Origin: Sodiomyces alkalinus F11
Taxonomy: Eukaryota > Ascomycota > Sordariomycetes > Glomerellales > Plectosphaerellaceae
Direction of reading: 5' to 3'
Assembly (NCBI RefSeq): GCF_003711515.1
Contig: NW_021167091.1
Location: 392,340-456,339 of the forward strand
Length of the DNA stretch: 64,000 nt
Shown here: positions 12,666 to 24,383 of the stretch, in pieces
Layout of the letters: every line of letters starts with the position of its first letter
Numbering within the stretch: position 1 is the stretch's first letter
Made by a program: the position numbers and the translations under genes
Notes under the pieces: generated by a model
Databases searched by the model: none
What the model was told of the DNA's origin: nothing
Seen by the model: only the letters and a program-made list of their open reading frames with translations

Positions 12666-13052
12666 TTAGCAGGTGGGCCCTAGAGGGCGTCTCGAAAGCG
12701 CCTTCGGCTTCCGAGTCCGAGGGGATTCGATTCGGGTCCTAGAAAAACTTCTAGGTATAGGTGTAGAAGGGCTAAGGTGCCTTTTCGAATTTACAGGCGT
12801 AGCGAGGGTTAAATACTCTGTATTAGAGGTATTACCTATATTAACCTCCCCTAGGCCCTCTATAGTTATAGGGGCGTTAGGAGCATTAGGGCCGTTCGGA
12901 GTATTAGGGGCGTTATTATAGCTAGTATTATGGCTAGTTGGTTGTTGTTTGTGGCGTTGTGGTTGGGTGGAGGTCGGGGGTGCGGCTCTGTACGGCTGGG
13001 CCTGCTGCTTTGTTAGCGTGGGCGCACGGGCCACGTCAGACTTGTCCCCCAC
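12666..13052 (-). pseudogene. N-terminal part of LINE-B ORF1 (gag-like), open for 128 codons
   Basis: The first part of the LINE-B copy 1 gag-like ORF, beginning with MGDKSDVARAPTLTKQQAQ. It stays open because its Gln codons are still CAA/CAG, unlike the rest of the element. It is rich in Gln, Pro, Thr, Asn and Ala, with Asn-Ala-Pro repeats at about residues 47-61, and is probably disordered. The same segment can be followed in the other LINE-B 5' ends (31375-31470, 32333-32470 and 52620-52800). It ends in stops before the zinc-knuckle region, so no functional protein is expected. Confidence 0.6.
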
Positions 13053-13230
13053 ACGCGGGGGCTATAGGCCTATTTCCAGGCATTTTCGTACTTATATTAC
13101 GCCTGACCTAGCGCCTGCGCGATACAGGGCTATAGCTAGGCGTATAGAGCTTAAAAAGAGCTATCGATTAATATAGGTTTCGAGTGGTTTAGGGCGTTTG
13201 CGCGTAAAACGTAGGTCCTCCCACGTGACT

Positions 13231-16200
13231 CGCCCCCCTTATAATAGTCGAAGATATCGATAAAGCACTTAATACCCTACTTAAAGACCTTATAGCCTTA
13301 GCCGATAAAGCAGTACTATAACGCTATATTAATACCCCTAGACTCCTGCCTACCCCTTAATAGAATACGGAGCTAACTGCTTTTATCTAGGAAGTAAGGC
13401 ACTTTTACCATAGATATATAGCTAGGAAGTCCCGGAACCGATAGGATAAGTTCTAGGAGGCGGAGAGGTACTAAGATAAGGCTATAGCGGCAACAAAACT
13501 TTTATACTACTAGTACCTGCTTTACTTAACCGGTAAGAATAATAACCTCCTTTGGCAATTATAGAAATAGATATAAACTAAGGGTAAAGCACCGCTAAAC
13601 CCTTTATTAGTACCGCTATTATACTAAAAGGATAACGATAACCTAGCTATTATATACGCGGAGAAAGCCAAAATTCGTAGCCGGAAGTCCTTTTCCCCCC
13701 CTACCCTACCGCCCTTAGGGCTTTAGACATAGAGTTTCCCTATAGATAGGATATCCGCTATAATATTACTATAGTGAATATATAGGGACGCTTTAAGAAG
13801 ACTAAGCCCTAGGCAGTGCTAGGACCTAATAAGCTCCCGGTAAGGCTCCTAAAAGTATACGGACCCCCTCTATATTAAAGACTAAATACTATCTTTATAG
13901 CGTATCTTAAAGTAAGCTATTACCCGAAAAGGTACCGCTACGCTTTTATAGTAGTCCTTAGGAAGGAAGGTTAGCCGCTAGCCGACTACGGGATAGTAAA
14001 TGGATAATAGCCTATATTACTCCTTAGTATTATAGGTGAAATCCTTAAAGGAATACTAGCTAACCGTATCGCCGCTATAATAAAGAAGTATCGGCTCCTC
14101 CTAAAGGGATAAATAAGTAACTAAACCGGGTAAAATACTAATATAATAGTATAAAGAGTTATAAAGGCCGTAAAAGCGAGTAAGGCCTATAACGGTACCG
14201 CTTTAATACTCTAACTAAATATAAAAAGCGCTATTAATACTATCCCTTACTCTTCGCTCCTTAAGGTACTTAAAAGGAAAAGGTTCCCCTAGTAGCTTAT
14301 TACCCTAGTTAGTAGCTTTCTTTAAGACTATATAGCCTAGCTATTACTTACTAGCAAAACGGCCCCTTTACAGTACCTCTACAGGGGTATCCTATAAGGC
14401 TCCCTAATCTCCCTTATGCTTTTTATCCTTTATATCTCTACCCTTTATAAGGAATTAAGGAGGACCCTGAAAATAACGATAACTTATTTTACTAATAATA
14501 AGAATATTATCGCCTTTAGTAGAATAAAGGCATAAAGACGATAACGCCTCGCCGCTATATAACGTGGTTACCCAGAGTAAGAGGTAGCGAGTAGACTATA
14601 ATTCGAACTAGTTAAGTATACCTATATCCTCTTTACGAAGTTATACTAACCTTTACTTACCCCGCTCCCCCTTAACGCTATTTAACTACCGGTAATAAAG
14701 GCGATATGGCTCCTAAACGTTTAGCTTAATAGGAAACTCGACTTCCGATAATACGTAAGCAGGTAAAAAGCCGTCTTACTACTTAAATATACGCCCTTTT
14801 CAAGGCTTAGTACCGTAATATAAGGGTATAGCTTCGTAGATATAAGGAGGCTATACCTTATAATAATACGACTAATAATAGCCTATTACGCCTTAGCTAT
14901 TTATAAAATTAGAGTAGGCCCCTAGTATAGCCCGGTAATAACGCTTATAGCGGTATAAAACTAGTATCTTTAACTAATAATAGAAGCCTATAAGGCTATA
15001 CTAAGTAGGGTCCTCGAAAAGAAGACCTTTATCCCTCCCCTTAACCTCTACCTCTTAAGCCTTAGCTCCTGAAAGGTCCTCCGGATATAAAGAAATAGTA
15101 TTAAAAATAAGATATTAGCCGGGGTACTCGCCGCGGCGAGAGCCTTAGCGGTACCGAATCGATATTATAGGACCTATACTACCCTCGCGTAGACCTCCTA
15201 GCTTACCGCCCTAATAACCTAGGCAGGAATCTCGCCTCTGGAAGGCCTTTATAAAGATATAGGGTAAAATCTGGACGGAAGCGAGGCGGCCTTATATATA
15301 CGCCGTAATAGCGCTAAGCCGCCCCCTAACACGATACTTCCTCCGAAGATATAGGGGTCTGCTTAAGGTATAAAGCTCCGTACTTACCTAGATTAGATTA
15401 GAAAAACTAGGTCTACGGGCTTTCTTAGCTAAGGTAAGAGTACTATGATTTCTATCGATATAGTACCCTTACGGTAATAAAGGATTAGAGATAGTGGAGT
15501 ATATAGTGCTCTAGTACTAGAATATAACCGAGGAAGAGCGTAAAGACCTTTTCGGTGCTATAAGGAGACCGCTTATAACTAAAGGAAATTTATATAATAT
15601 ACTAGAATACGATACCGGAGCCGGGATAGTAGGTAAGTAATTCCTATAACGGAAAAGGCTTAATAATTTCCGGCTTACCCTTAAAGTCACGGAAGCTTAT
15701 AAGAACGCGACGGCACTATAGCAGCGTAGGAGGGATATAGTAGTCTGGTTTATAATTAAATAGGGGCCTTATAAGCCGCGACCCCGGCGATACCGAAATA
15801 ATACTAGTATTATACTACTCTTTATTATTATTCTTCTACTTTTCTCCTCTCTTAAAGGTATTAACTCTACTATCGGTATACTTAAGACCCTAGGACGGTT
15901 AGCCGGCTCTACCACCGTAAAGGGGCCGTAAGGGGACCTTATCAGGGCTATTTATAAAATAATCTAATAGGATACCTGTTATACCTTTAACGCGCCGAAG
16001 TCGGTGTAATAGTTCTTACACCTTTACTAATAAAGTGCTGTCACGGCCATGACCGGAAGGTAACGCCTAAGCGATTGCCTATCTAAAGGATAAAGCCGCT
16101 ATTTTTAGGCGCTTCTTAGCTTATAGATTATTAAACTATCAGTCTAGCACTATCGCGATACTAAAGGGGGACTACTTACCGTAATAATATCTATACTACG

Positions 16201-16735
16201 AGCGGTCTTAGCCGTTATATACACCTAATAGACTTTTATAAGGCGCTGCTATTACTTTTTAGTATTAAGGAGGACTTATCGATCTATTAGACCTTACTAC
16301 TATAGGGCCCTAATAGCACCTTTACAGTATAGGGATAACTTCTATCTTTATACGGATATCGCCTATTAGTATACTAAACGTATACTATACTAGGGCCTAT
16401 AGTATTAGAATAGACTTTAATGTTATCGGGGTAAGACCCTACACAATTACTAAAATAAAAGTAACTACTATATATGAGCCGCCACGATACTACCTGAATA
16501 CTACTAGGGTATATATATAGTATAACACGAATTATACCGCGCTCGTAATAACGGTTATTATTATTAGGAGAGGGTATTTACGGCTATTACTATACCACTA
16601 CTAAGGTATTACGACGCTATAAAGATACTTATATTATACAGCTATTATAGATATTATTATTATTATTACCACTATACTATCTAGTTAACCCTACGCTACT
16701 ATAACGCTACCTATAAACCACGTACTAGAATTATT
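13231..16735 (+). mobile_element. LINE-A copy 2, second segment (endonuclease end, RT, C-terminal region)
   Basis: Continues the element broken at 6200. The reverse transcriptase shows GIL-stop-GSLIS at about 14386 and FTNN in place of FADD at 14487-14502. The C-terminal region follows through about 15800, then the 3' untranslated part. It ends at GTACTAGAATT (16735), about 0.6 kb short of the family's 3' end, where it meets the tail of copy 3 tail to tail. It is dense with stops at former Gln codons. Confidence 0.8.
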
Positions 16736-18045
16736 TTTATTTTTATTATTCTAACTCCGCTAAGCTATCTAATCTAATCTATAAGAGCCTAATTTAGACT
16801 ATACGGTCCTTCTCGGGTAGCTATAAAGGGGAAAACCTAGGATTCCGGGGAAAACCTCTATACTTATCTTTAGTTAGAGTCATACCGCTACAGGGCCGAT
16901 ATAGCCCCGGTTTATCCCCTCTGTACATCTGGATTATACCTCTAGGCTAATAGCCAACGGGAAGGGAGTAGGCTATAGTTCGGGTTAGCCTAGGCCGGTT
17001 ATTAGCGAGGGAGCGGGGGCCGAGAGGGTGCCGCGGCACGCTTTCTCCGGCGTCCCTATATCCCCGGGGACCGTTCTTATTATTCCTTCTATTTAATTAA
17101 TAAAAAGAAAAGGTAAGGTAAGGGTTCCTGCCTCCCTTAGGAGGTAAGTACCTACTACAGCCGGCGGTAGGCAGGAAGGGTAGGGCTCCGCCTATACCCG
17201 TAAAAATAGTAGATAGTTAATAAAGGGTAAGGTTCTTTTCCTTCCTATAACGCTATAGAGCTTATTATAGGTTTTCCTTATTATATTCCCGTTTACGGTT
17301 TTATGAGCTTACCGTTATAGCGTTATACTAACTAGTAGTATTCTTTAGTTCTCTACTCTTTATTCCTAATTTTCCTATATAATTCTAGTACGTAGCCTAT
17401 AAACTATAGGTCGTATTATAGTAGTATAGGGTTAACGAGGTAGTATCGTGGCGGCTGGTATATAGCAGTTACTTACGCTATAGTAAGTGTTTAGGTTCCT
17501 ACCCAGATAACGTAAAGGCTTATACTAATGTTATAAGCACTAGCACCGCGTCTTTTTAATACGCTAATAGCTAACGCCTATATAAGGATATAAGACGTCC
17601 CTATACCGTGGAGGTACTATAAGTATATTAAGGTAGTCTAACTAGTTAATAAGCCCCGCCCGCTACTAAGAAGCAGTAATAATATCTTATAGACGTTTAT
17701 ACTATCTACCTATCAGTAAAGGCTACTAATAATAGTAGTATCGCTACGGTAAGTAATCTCCCTTTAGTATCGCGGTAGCGTTTTACTAATAACCTATAGG
17801 CTAAGGAGCGCCTAAAGATAGCGGCTTTATCCTTTAAACGGGCTATTACTTAGGCGCTACCTTCCGGTCACGGCTATAGCGGTACCTTATCGGTAAAGGT
17901 AATTCTATACGATATTCTCCCCTATACTCGCCGCCTAAAAGGCGTTCTGCTAGACTATCACGTGTATAGTCCCTTTTTAATATCGCTATAGCGCCTCCGC
18001 GGTAGCAGTATAGCTAACTAGTTCTAAGGCCTTAAGTATGTTAAG
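16736..18045 (-). mobile_element. LINE-A copy 3, 3' portion only
   Basis: Minus-strand LINE-A 3' region beginning with a degenerate ATT-rich tail (16736-16755) and the conserved terminal block (CTCCGCTAAGCTATCTAATC). It aligns with 46841-48445 of copy 6 and with the start of copy 1. It stops abruptly near 18045 at an unrelated low-RIP segment. No reverse transcriptase motif is included. Confidence 0.75.
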
Positions 18046-18233
18046 AGTAGTGTCACCGCGCGGATACGGCTTTGGAGTGGTTCTGACAGCCGGTCATATG
18101 ACCCCCTTTTTTAAGGCTGCGGGATCCACCTATATATATAGAATCCGCACCGCCCGATACTCTAGTAGGGGGCGCGGTTGCAGTATTCACTAGGTTCTGC
18201 CAAGGCGTTAAATAGAAACACACACATATACAC
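18046..18233. other. Short low-RIP spacer between two broken transposons
   Basis: About 190 bp with many TG and CA steps, unlike the DNA on either side, and no match to other parts of the window. It is probably unique host sequence next to the Copia LTR. No ORF or RNA is recognised. Confidence 0.5.
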
Positions 18234-18436
18234 TGTCAGATAAAGCGTAGTCAAAATCGTCACAAAATAGGTCAAAATTAATTAAGGCAATTATGTATAA
18301 TTATAACTGTGTCAGACCGTCAGGGAAACGCTGCCACCGTATTTTATATAGTGCAGATTCTATAAGCGTCTACCCAGATTATACTCTTAGCAATCCGGCC
18401 TATTACGTATCCGAAAAGACTATAGTTTATTCGACA
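18234..18436 (-). repeat. Copia LTR (fragment copy 3)
   Basis: Starts TGTCAGATAAAGCG and ends TTCGACA, matching the paired LTRs of the complete Copia element at 37894 and 43289. A C-rich run just inside it (AGGGGG on the element strand) is the likely polypurine tract. Confidence 0.8.
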
Positions 18437-19112
18437 CACCCCCTAATCGCCCTAAAATATTAGTTAGGCGATTAAAGCTATTTATAACCGGTAGATATAA
18501 CGGGTATACGGCCTATATAATCTCTTCGCTATAGTCGCCCTTAAATTCGTCCTCCAGGTCCTCTAAATACTCTATCCGGACTTCCTCTAGCTATTTTTAC
18601 TATAGCCGTTCCCGTATATCTATTACTCCTACCTAGGACCTGAATATCTTAAATTTCTCGCCGTATAACGCCTTCGTTAATCCGTCTACTACTATTTCCG
18701 CGCTTATAATGTATATTACGAGTATTTACCCTTATTCCTTTACTTAACGTAAGTAGTGGCTATGGATATCGACGTGGCAGAGGCGTATTATTAACGTGCT
18801 AATATTTTAATTTACTAATCGAATTATTTAGTTATTAGCATATAAGATCCTTAATTTCGGATCGTTAAATTCCACTCCTATACTAAGTAATAGGCGTTAT
18901 ATAAAGATACCCTCTTTTACACCTTATACTAACGCTAATAACTCTGCTTCTATTATCAACGTTATAACCGTATCCTGCTTATTAGCGCGCTACGCGATTA
19001 TACTGCTAAATAAGCGTATTATATACCCTTAACTGCTTTTGCGATTAAGGGTATTATCGGTAAAGGAGGTATTAGTATAGATTTTAATAGTATCGCTACC
19101 CCCTAGTTTTAA
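18234..19112 (-). mobile_element. Copia copy 3 fragment: 3' LTR plus end of RNase H
   Basis: A 203-bp LTR (18234-18436) homologous to those of Copia copy 2, followed inward by sequence equivalent to about 38100-38765 of that element. On the minus strand the latter encodes the C-terminal RNase H part of pol. It is cut at about 19112 by LINE-A copy 4. Its stops and TA-rich steps show RIP. Confidence 0.8.
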
Positions 19113-22100
19113 CGTATCTAGGCTATACGGTCCTTCTCGGGTGGCTATAGAGGGGAAACCCCGGGTAAACCCCGGGGAAAACCTCTATATACTTCCTTAG
19201 GTAGAGAGGTGCCGTTACGTGGCCGATATAGCCCCGGTTCTTCCCTGTTATGTATCTGGATCTTACCTTTAGGCTAGTGGCTAACGGGAAGTATAGTAGG
19301 CTAGTGGTTAGGTAAGTTAGCCTAAGCTAATCTTTATCGGTGGAGCTAGGGCCGAGGGGGCGCTACCGCGCTTCCGCTATACGGTAGCTACAGCTCTTTA
19401 GCCTTAGTCTCCCTATATCCTTGAAGTATTATACATTTATTCCTTCCGTTCGGTTAATAAAAGGAGTAAGGAGGTAAGTGCCTTTTACCTCCCCTAGGTG
19501 GGTTCCTACTATATCCGACGGTAAGTAGGGGGAATAAGGCCTTACCCTGTTATAAGAATTAGATAGTTAATATCTCCTAAGGCCTTTATACTTTAATCCT
19601 CCCTCTTCCTCCTATAACGCTAACGAGTTCGTTATAGGTTTTCCCCCTAATCTATTCCCGCTTACGGTCCTATAAGTATATCGTTATGGCCTATATTAAC
19701 TAGTAAACCCCTTTAGTTTTCTTATTATATTCCTATTATAGTTTTACTACAAGTGTTTTACGGGTAGTATTATAATAGCGTAATAGTGTAGGGTTAACTA
19801 GGTATTATAGTATCGATTTATATATATAAATAAATAATCCACCGTAGTAGTATAATATAAGTTCTTTTCGTGGCATAGCGGTGCCTTAGTAGTAGCGTGC
19901 TAATAGTCGTAGATATTAGCTCCTAATAATATTAATACTAATAATAATAACCGCCGCTACGAGCGCGGTATAGTTCGTATTATATCGTATATAGCCCTTA
20001 GTAGTATTAAAGTGGTGTCATAGCGCTAATATAGGGTAGTTATATTTATTATAGTAAGAGTTTAGGCATTTACCCCGATAACGTAGAAGCTTATACTAAT
20101 ACTATAGGAATAGGCGCGGCCTATTATTAGTATACTAATAGTCGCCGTCTATATAAGGATATAAGTCGCCTCGGTGCTATAATAGTGCCGTGTATACGTT
20201 AAGGTGGATATAGCTAATAGCTTAATAGGTCCCCTCCGCTACTAAAAAGTAGTAGTAACGCCTTATAGATATCTATTAGGTATACGTGGCGGTAAACGCC
20301 GCTAGTGGCGCTAGTATTACTACTATAGGTATCCCTTTTCGGTGCTATAGTAGTTCTACACTAATAAGTTATAGGCTAAGGAGCGCCTAGGGACGGCGTC
20401 CCGGTCTTTTAGCCGGGCCCTAAACCGGGCGTTACCTTCCAATTATAGTGATAGTAGAGTATACTATATTAGTAGAGGTATAGGAGGTATCTTATTAGAT
20501 AAGACGCTTAGAGGGTAAAATAGATTTAATCTTAGATTACCTTATAAGTGGCTCCCCTTTAGTCCCGTTACGGCTCCTTAGCGGTATTAGCTGGTTAACT
20601 AGGCCTAATAGGGTCTTAAGTACGTTAAAAGTGGTATTAATACCTCCGAGGGAGGTAATAACGATAAGAACTAGTCGGTGCCGTAATAGTACTATATTAA
20701 TACCGCCGGGGTCCTAGCTTATAGGGCCCTTATCCTAATAATTAATTACTCGTTATACCGCTTTATCCCCGATACGGTCCTATTTCGGTATCGCGGGTAT
20801 TTTCGTAAGCCTTTATAACTTTAAGGGCGAGGCGAAAGTCTTTCAGTATCTTTTATTATAGGAACTACTTTATAACTACCCCGGCCTCGGTATTATATTC
20901 TAATACGTCGTATAAGTCTCCTTTAGGTATAGGTAGCCTCTTTATAGCACCGAAGAGGTCCTTACGGTCCTCCTCGGTTACCTCCTAGTATTAGAGTACT
21001 ACGTACTCCGCTATTTCCGCCCCTCTGTCCCTATATGGGCACCGCGGTAATAGAAAGCCCGGTACCCTTACTTTAGCTAGAAATACTTATAGGCTTAGTT
21101 TTTCTAATCTAATCTAGTACAGAGCTTTATAGCTTAAGGAGCCCTCTATATTTCCGGAGGGAGCGTTATATCGGAGGGCGGCTTACTACTATTACGGCGT
21201 AGGTATAGGGCCGCCGTGCTTCCGCCTAGGCTTAACCCTATTCCCTTATAAAGGCTTTCCGCGGGGACAAGGTTCCGGCCTAGGTTATTAGGACGGTAAG
21301 CTATACTATCCACGCGAGGGCGGCGTAGGTCCTATAGTACCGATTCAGTATTATTAAGGCTCTTACTATAGTATATACTCCGGCTAATATCTTATCTTCG
21401 GTCCTTTTTTCTTATAACCCGAGGATCTTTCGGGCGCTTAGGCTTAAGAGGTATAGGTTAAGGGGGGGAATAAAGGTCTTTTTTAAGGACCCTAATCGGC
21501 GTTACCTTATAGGCTCCGGCTACTAATCTAAGGTACCGGTTCTATATCGCTATAAATGCCGTTACGGGGCCTTACCGAGGGCCGGCCCTTATCTTATAGA
21601 CAGCTAAGGCGTAATAGGCTATTACTAGTCTTACTACTACGAGGTATAGTCTTTTTACGTCCGCGAAGCTATACCCCTACGCTACTATACTAAGCCTTAA
21701 AACGGCGTATATTTATATAGCCAGTCGGCTCTTTACCTTTTTAGCGTATCGCTAGAAGTCGAGTTTCCTATTAATCTAAACGCCTAAGAGCCTTATCGCC
21801 TCCGCTATAGGTACCGAAATAATACTAAGGGGGAGCGGGGTAAAAGAGGGTTAGCGTGACTTTATAAAGGGGATATAAACGTATTGAGCTAGTTCGAATT
21901 ATAGTCTACTCGTTATCTCTTAGTCTAGGTAAGTATACTACGCGGCGGTAAGACGGTACCGTGTCTATACCTTTATCCTACCGAAAGCGATACTATTTAT
22001 ATTATTCGCGAATCCTGCTATTATTATTTTAGGTACTCTTTTTAGCTCCTCGTAAAGGGTAGAGATATATAGGATACAAAGGATAGGGGAGATCGGGGAG

Positions 22101-24383
22101 CCTTATAGTATACCCCCGCGGAGGTACCGCGGGGGGGCTATTTCGCTATTAAGTAATAGCTAGGCTATATAGTCTTAGAGGAAGCTATGAATTAGGGTAA
22201 TAAGCTATTAGCTATTAGGGGAATGCCTTACTTTTAAGTACCTTAAGGAGGCAGGAGTAAGGGATAGTATTAAAAACGCCTTTAATATCTAGTTAGAGTA
22301 TCTAAGCAGTGTCGTTATAGGCCTAGCTCGCCCTTATAGCCTCTATAACTCTTTATACTACTATCTCTATACTCCGCCCGGTCCGGTTACCTATCTATCT
22401 TTCCGGGAGGAGCCGATACTCTTCCGTTACGGCGGCGATATAATCGGCTAGTATCCCCTTAAGGACCTTACCTATCGTATTAAGGAGTAATATTAGTCGT
22501 TAGCCCTTTACTATCTTATAGTCGGCCGGCGGCCGGCCTTCTTTCTTAAGGACTACTACGGTAATATAGCGGTACCTCTTCGGGTAATAACCCGCTTTAA
22601 GGGATACTATAAAGATAGCGCTTAGTCTTTAGTATAGGGGAGGTCTATATACTTTAAAAAGCCCTGCTAGAAGCCTATTAGGTCCTAGTACCACCTAGGG
22701 TTTAGTCTTTTTAAGGCGCCCCTATATATCCGCTACGGTAATATCGTGGCGGATATCCTATCTAGGGGGGAATTCCGCGCTTAGGGGCCTAAGGGTAGTA
22801 GGGAGAGGGGGTAGGAAGAATTTCTGGTTAAGGACTTCGGCTTTCTCCGCGTGTATCATAGCTAGGCTATCGTTATTATCTTAGCGTAGTAGCGGTACTA
22901 ATAGGGGGTTTAGCGGTATACCCCCTTTTATTCGAGCTTATTTCTATAATTGCTAAAGGAGGTTATTATTCTTCCTAGTCTTATATAATAGATACTACTA
23001 GTATAGCCGCTTCGCTACCGCTATAGCCTTATCGCGGCACTTCTCCGCTTCCTAGAACTCGTCTTATCGGTTCTATGACTTCCTATATATATATTTACGG
23101 TAGAGGCGCTTTATTTTTCTAGGTAAGGGCGGTTAGCTCCGCGTTCTACTAAGGGGTAGATAGGAGTCTAGGGATACCCCCGCGGCGGCGCTATACGGCC
23201 TCATCGGCTATAGTTATAAGGTCCCTAATTAGGTTATCTAGTACGAAGTTAATATCTCCTAGTATTATAAGGGGGCCGGTCTACTATAATTATATAGCTA
23301 TAAGCTAGGGGACCTATAAAGGGTTAAAGTCTTTCTAGACCTAGCGGGGCCCGCCTAGGTCCTATAGTAGTATTATCGCGGTACTCGGCGTGGTATTTAT
23401 CTCTATGTGGATTTAGGCCGTCTATAAGTGGTAGTCCGATCCGATAATAGTCTTATCAGCGCCGTCGAAGTCGTAGCGGAGCCCTTATATCGCCTATATA
23501 AGGTTAATAATACTAATATACCGGCCCGGGCGGTATTACGTAGTAGTCCCGGGGGGGGTTACTAGGTCTAGGTTCTACCGGGTTATAACGGTAAGTAGGG
23601 TATCGGCCCGGGGGTAGTAACACGGTAGCTATAACTATAGGGGGTAGTATAGGTTAAAGTCCCCTATAAGGACGTGGTGGCCCTATAGTAGTACTATATC
23701 GAATATATCTTATAAGGGTATATTTTAGTGGATTCTAGCTAACTAGTAGTTCTCTAAGTAGATTAACTAGATTATAAGGGCGTTATCTTTAGTCCTAAAG
23801 ATAACCGCGTAGGTATTATAGTAGGCCTTTTACCTCCACGTATATAGCGAGTGTCTCTTATATATATATAGGAGGGCGTAGCCTCCTCCCTATATTAGCC
23901 GGTATACTCCTTAGGAGGGGGAGGTAAGGCTCTTTATAAAGGGGTTAAGACCGGGTTCCTGGATTACTATTATATCGTACTAGGCGCAGTACCGAAGCGG
24001 GAGCTCCCGCTATACCTAACTCCTCCTTATAATCTATAAAAGGATATAGATTCTTATTAGTTAGTAGGGGGGAGAGGTTAAGATAACGTGCCCGGTATAA
24101 CCGGGGTTTAGTCCTAGCTTTATAGCTCTTATTATAGTGCCTTACTAGCCCCGCGGGGGACTATATAGGCGCTTATTAGGCCCGGTATTAAGGAGCCCTC
24201 CTATCCTTTAGTCCTTTTCGGGGGGCGTCCCCGGCCCTTATAAAGGGGCCGGTCCTAGTCCTAGGCGATAATAATTAGGGGGAAGGTCTACGGCTACTAT
24301 AGGTATACGGCTTCAGTCTAGCGGGTGATATCGAAGTCTTTAGCTTAGTATTTATACGCTTCGCGAGTCCTCTCGGCCTTTTT
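19113..24383 (-). mobile_element. LINE-A copy 4, 3' and middle part
   Basis: Minus-strand LINE-A lacking about the last 50 nt of the 3' end. The reverse transcriptase shows GGGGAGATCGGGGAGCC (reverse strand of the GSPIS motif) near 22095 and FANN in place of FADD at 22001-22012. In the endonuclease near 23425-23440 the SDH motif reads SDY. It is interrupted within the gag region by LINE-B copy 2 and resumes at 31667. The duplicated target is GCCTTTTT (24376-24383 and 31667-31674). Confidence 0.85.

Larger units (their letters stand above)
6201..13230 (-). mobile_element. LINE-B copy 1, nearly full length, RIP-inactivated
   Basis: Minus-strand non-LTR retrotransposon inserted into LINE-A copy 2. 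The 3' end is the T-rich run at 6201-6230 followed by a conserved 3' UTR; the 5' end is near 13230. Reading 5' to 3', ORF1 (gag-like) occupies about 13052-11600, the endonuclease about 11400-10300 (DFN motif near 10850), the reverse transcriptase about 10000-8300 (GVL-stop-GSPVSPI near 8890) and RNase H about 7400-6950. The active-site box, YIDDF in copy 2, reads SIEGF at about 8800-8819. A SINE (7460-7951) and a MITE (8988-9242) are inserted in it. Without them it is about 6.3 kb, like copies 2 and 4. Confidence 0.85.
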
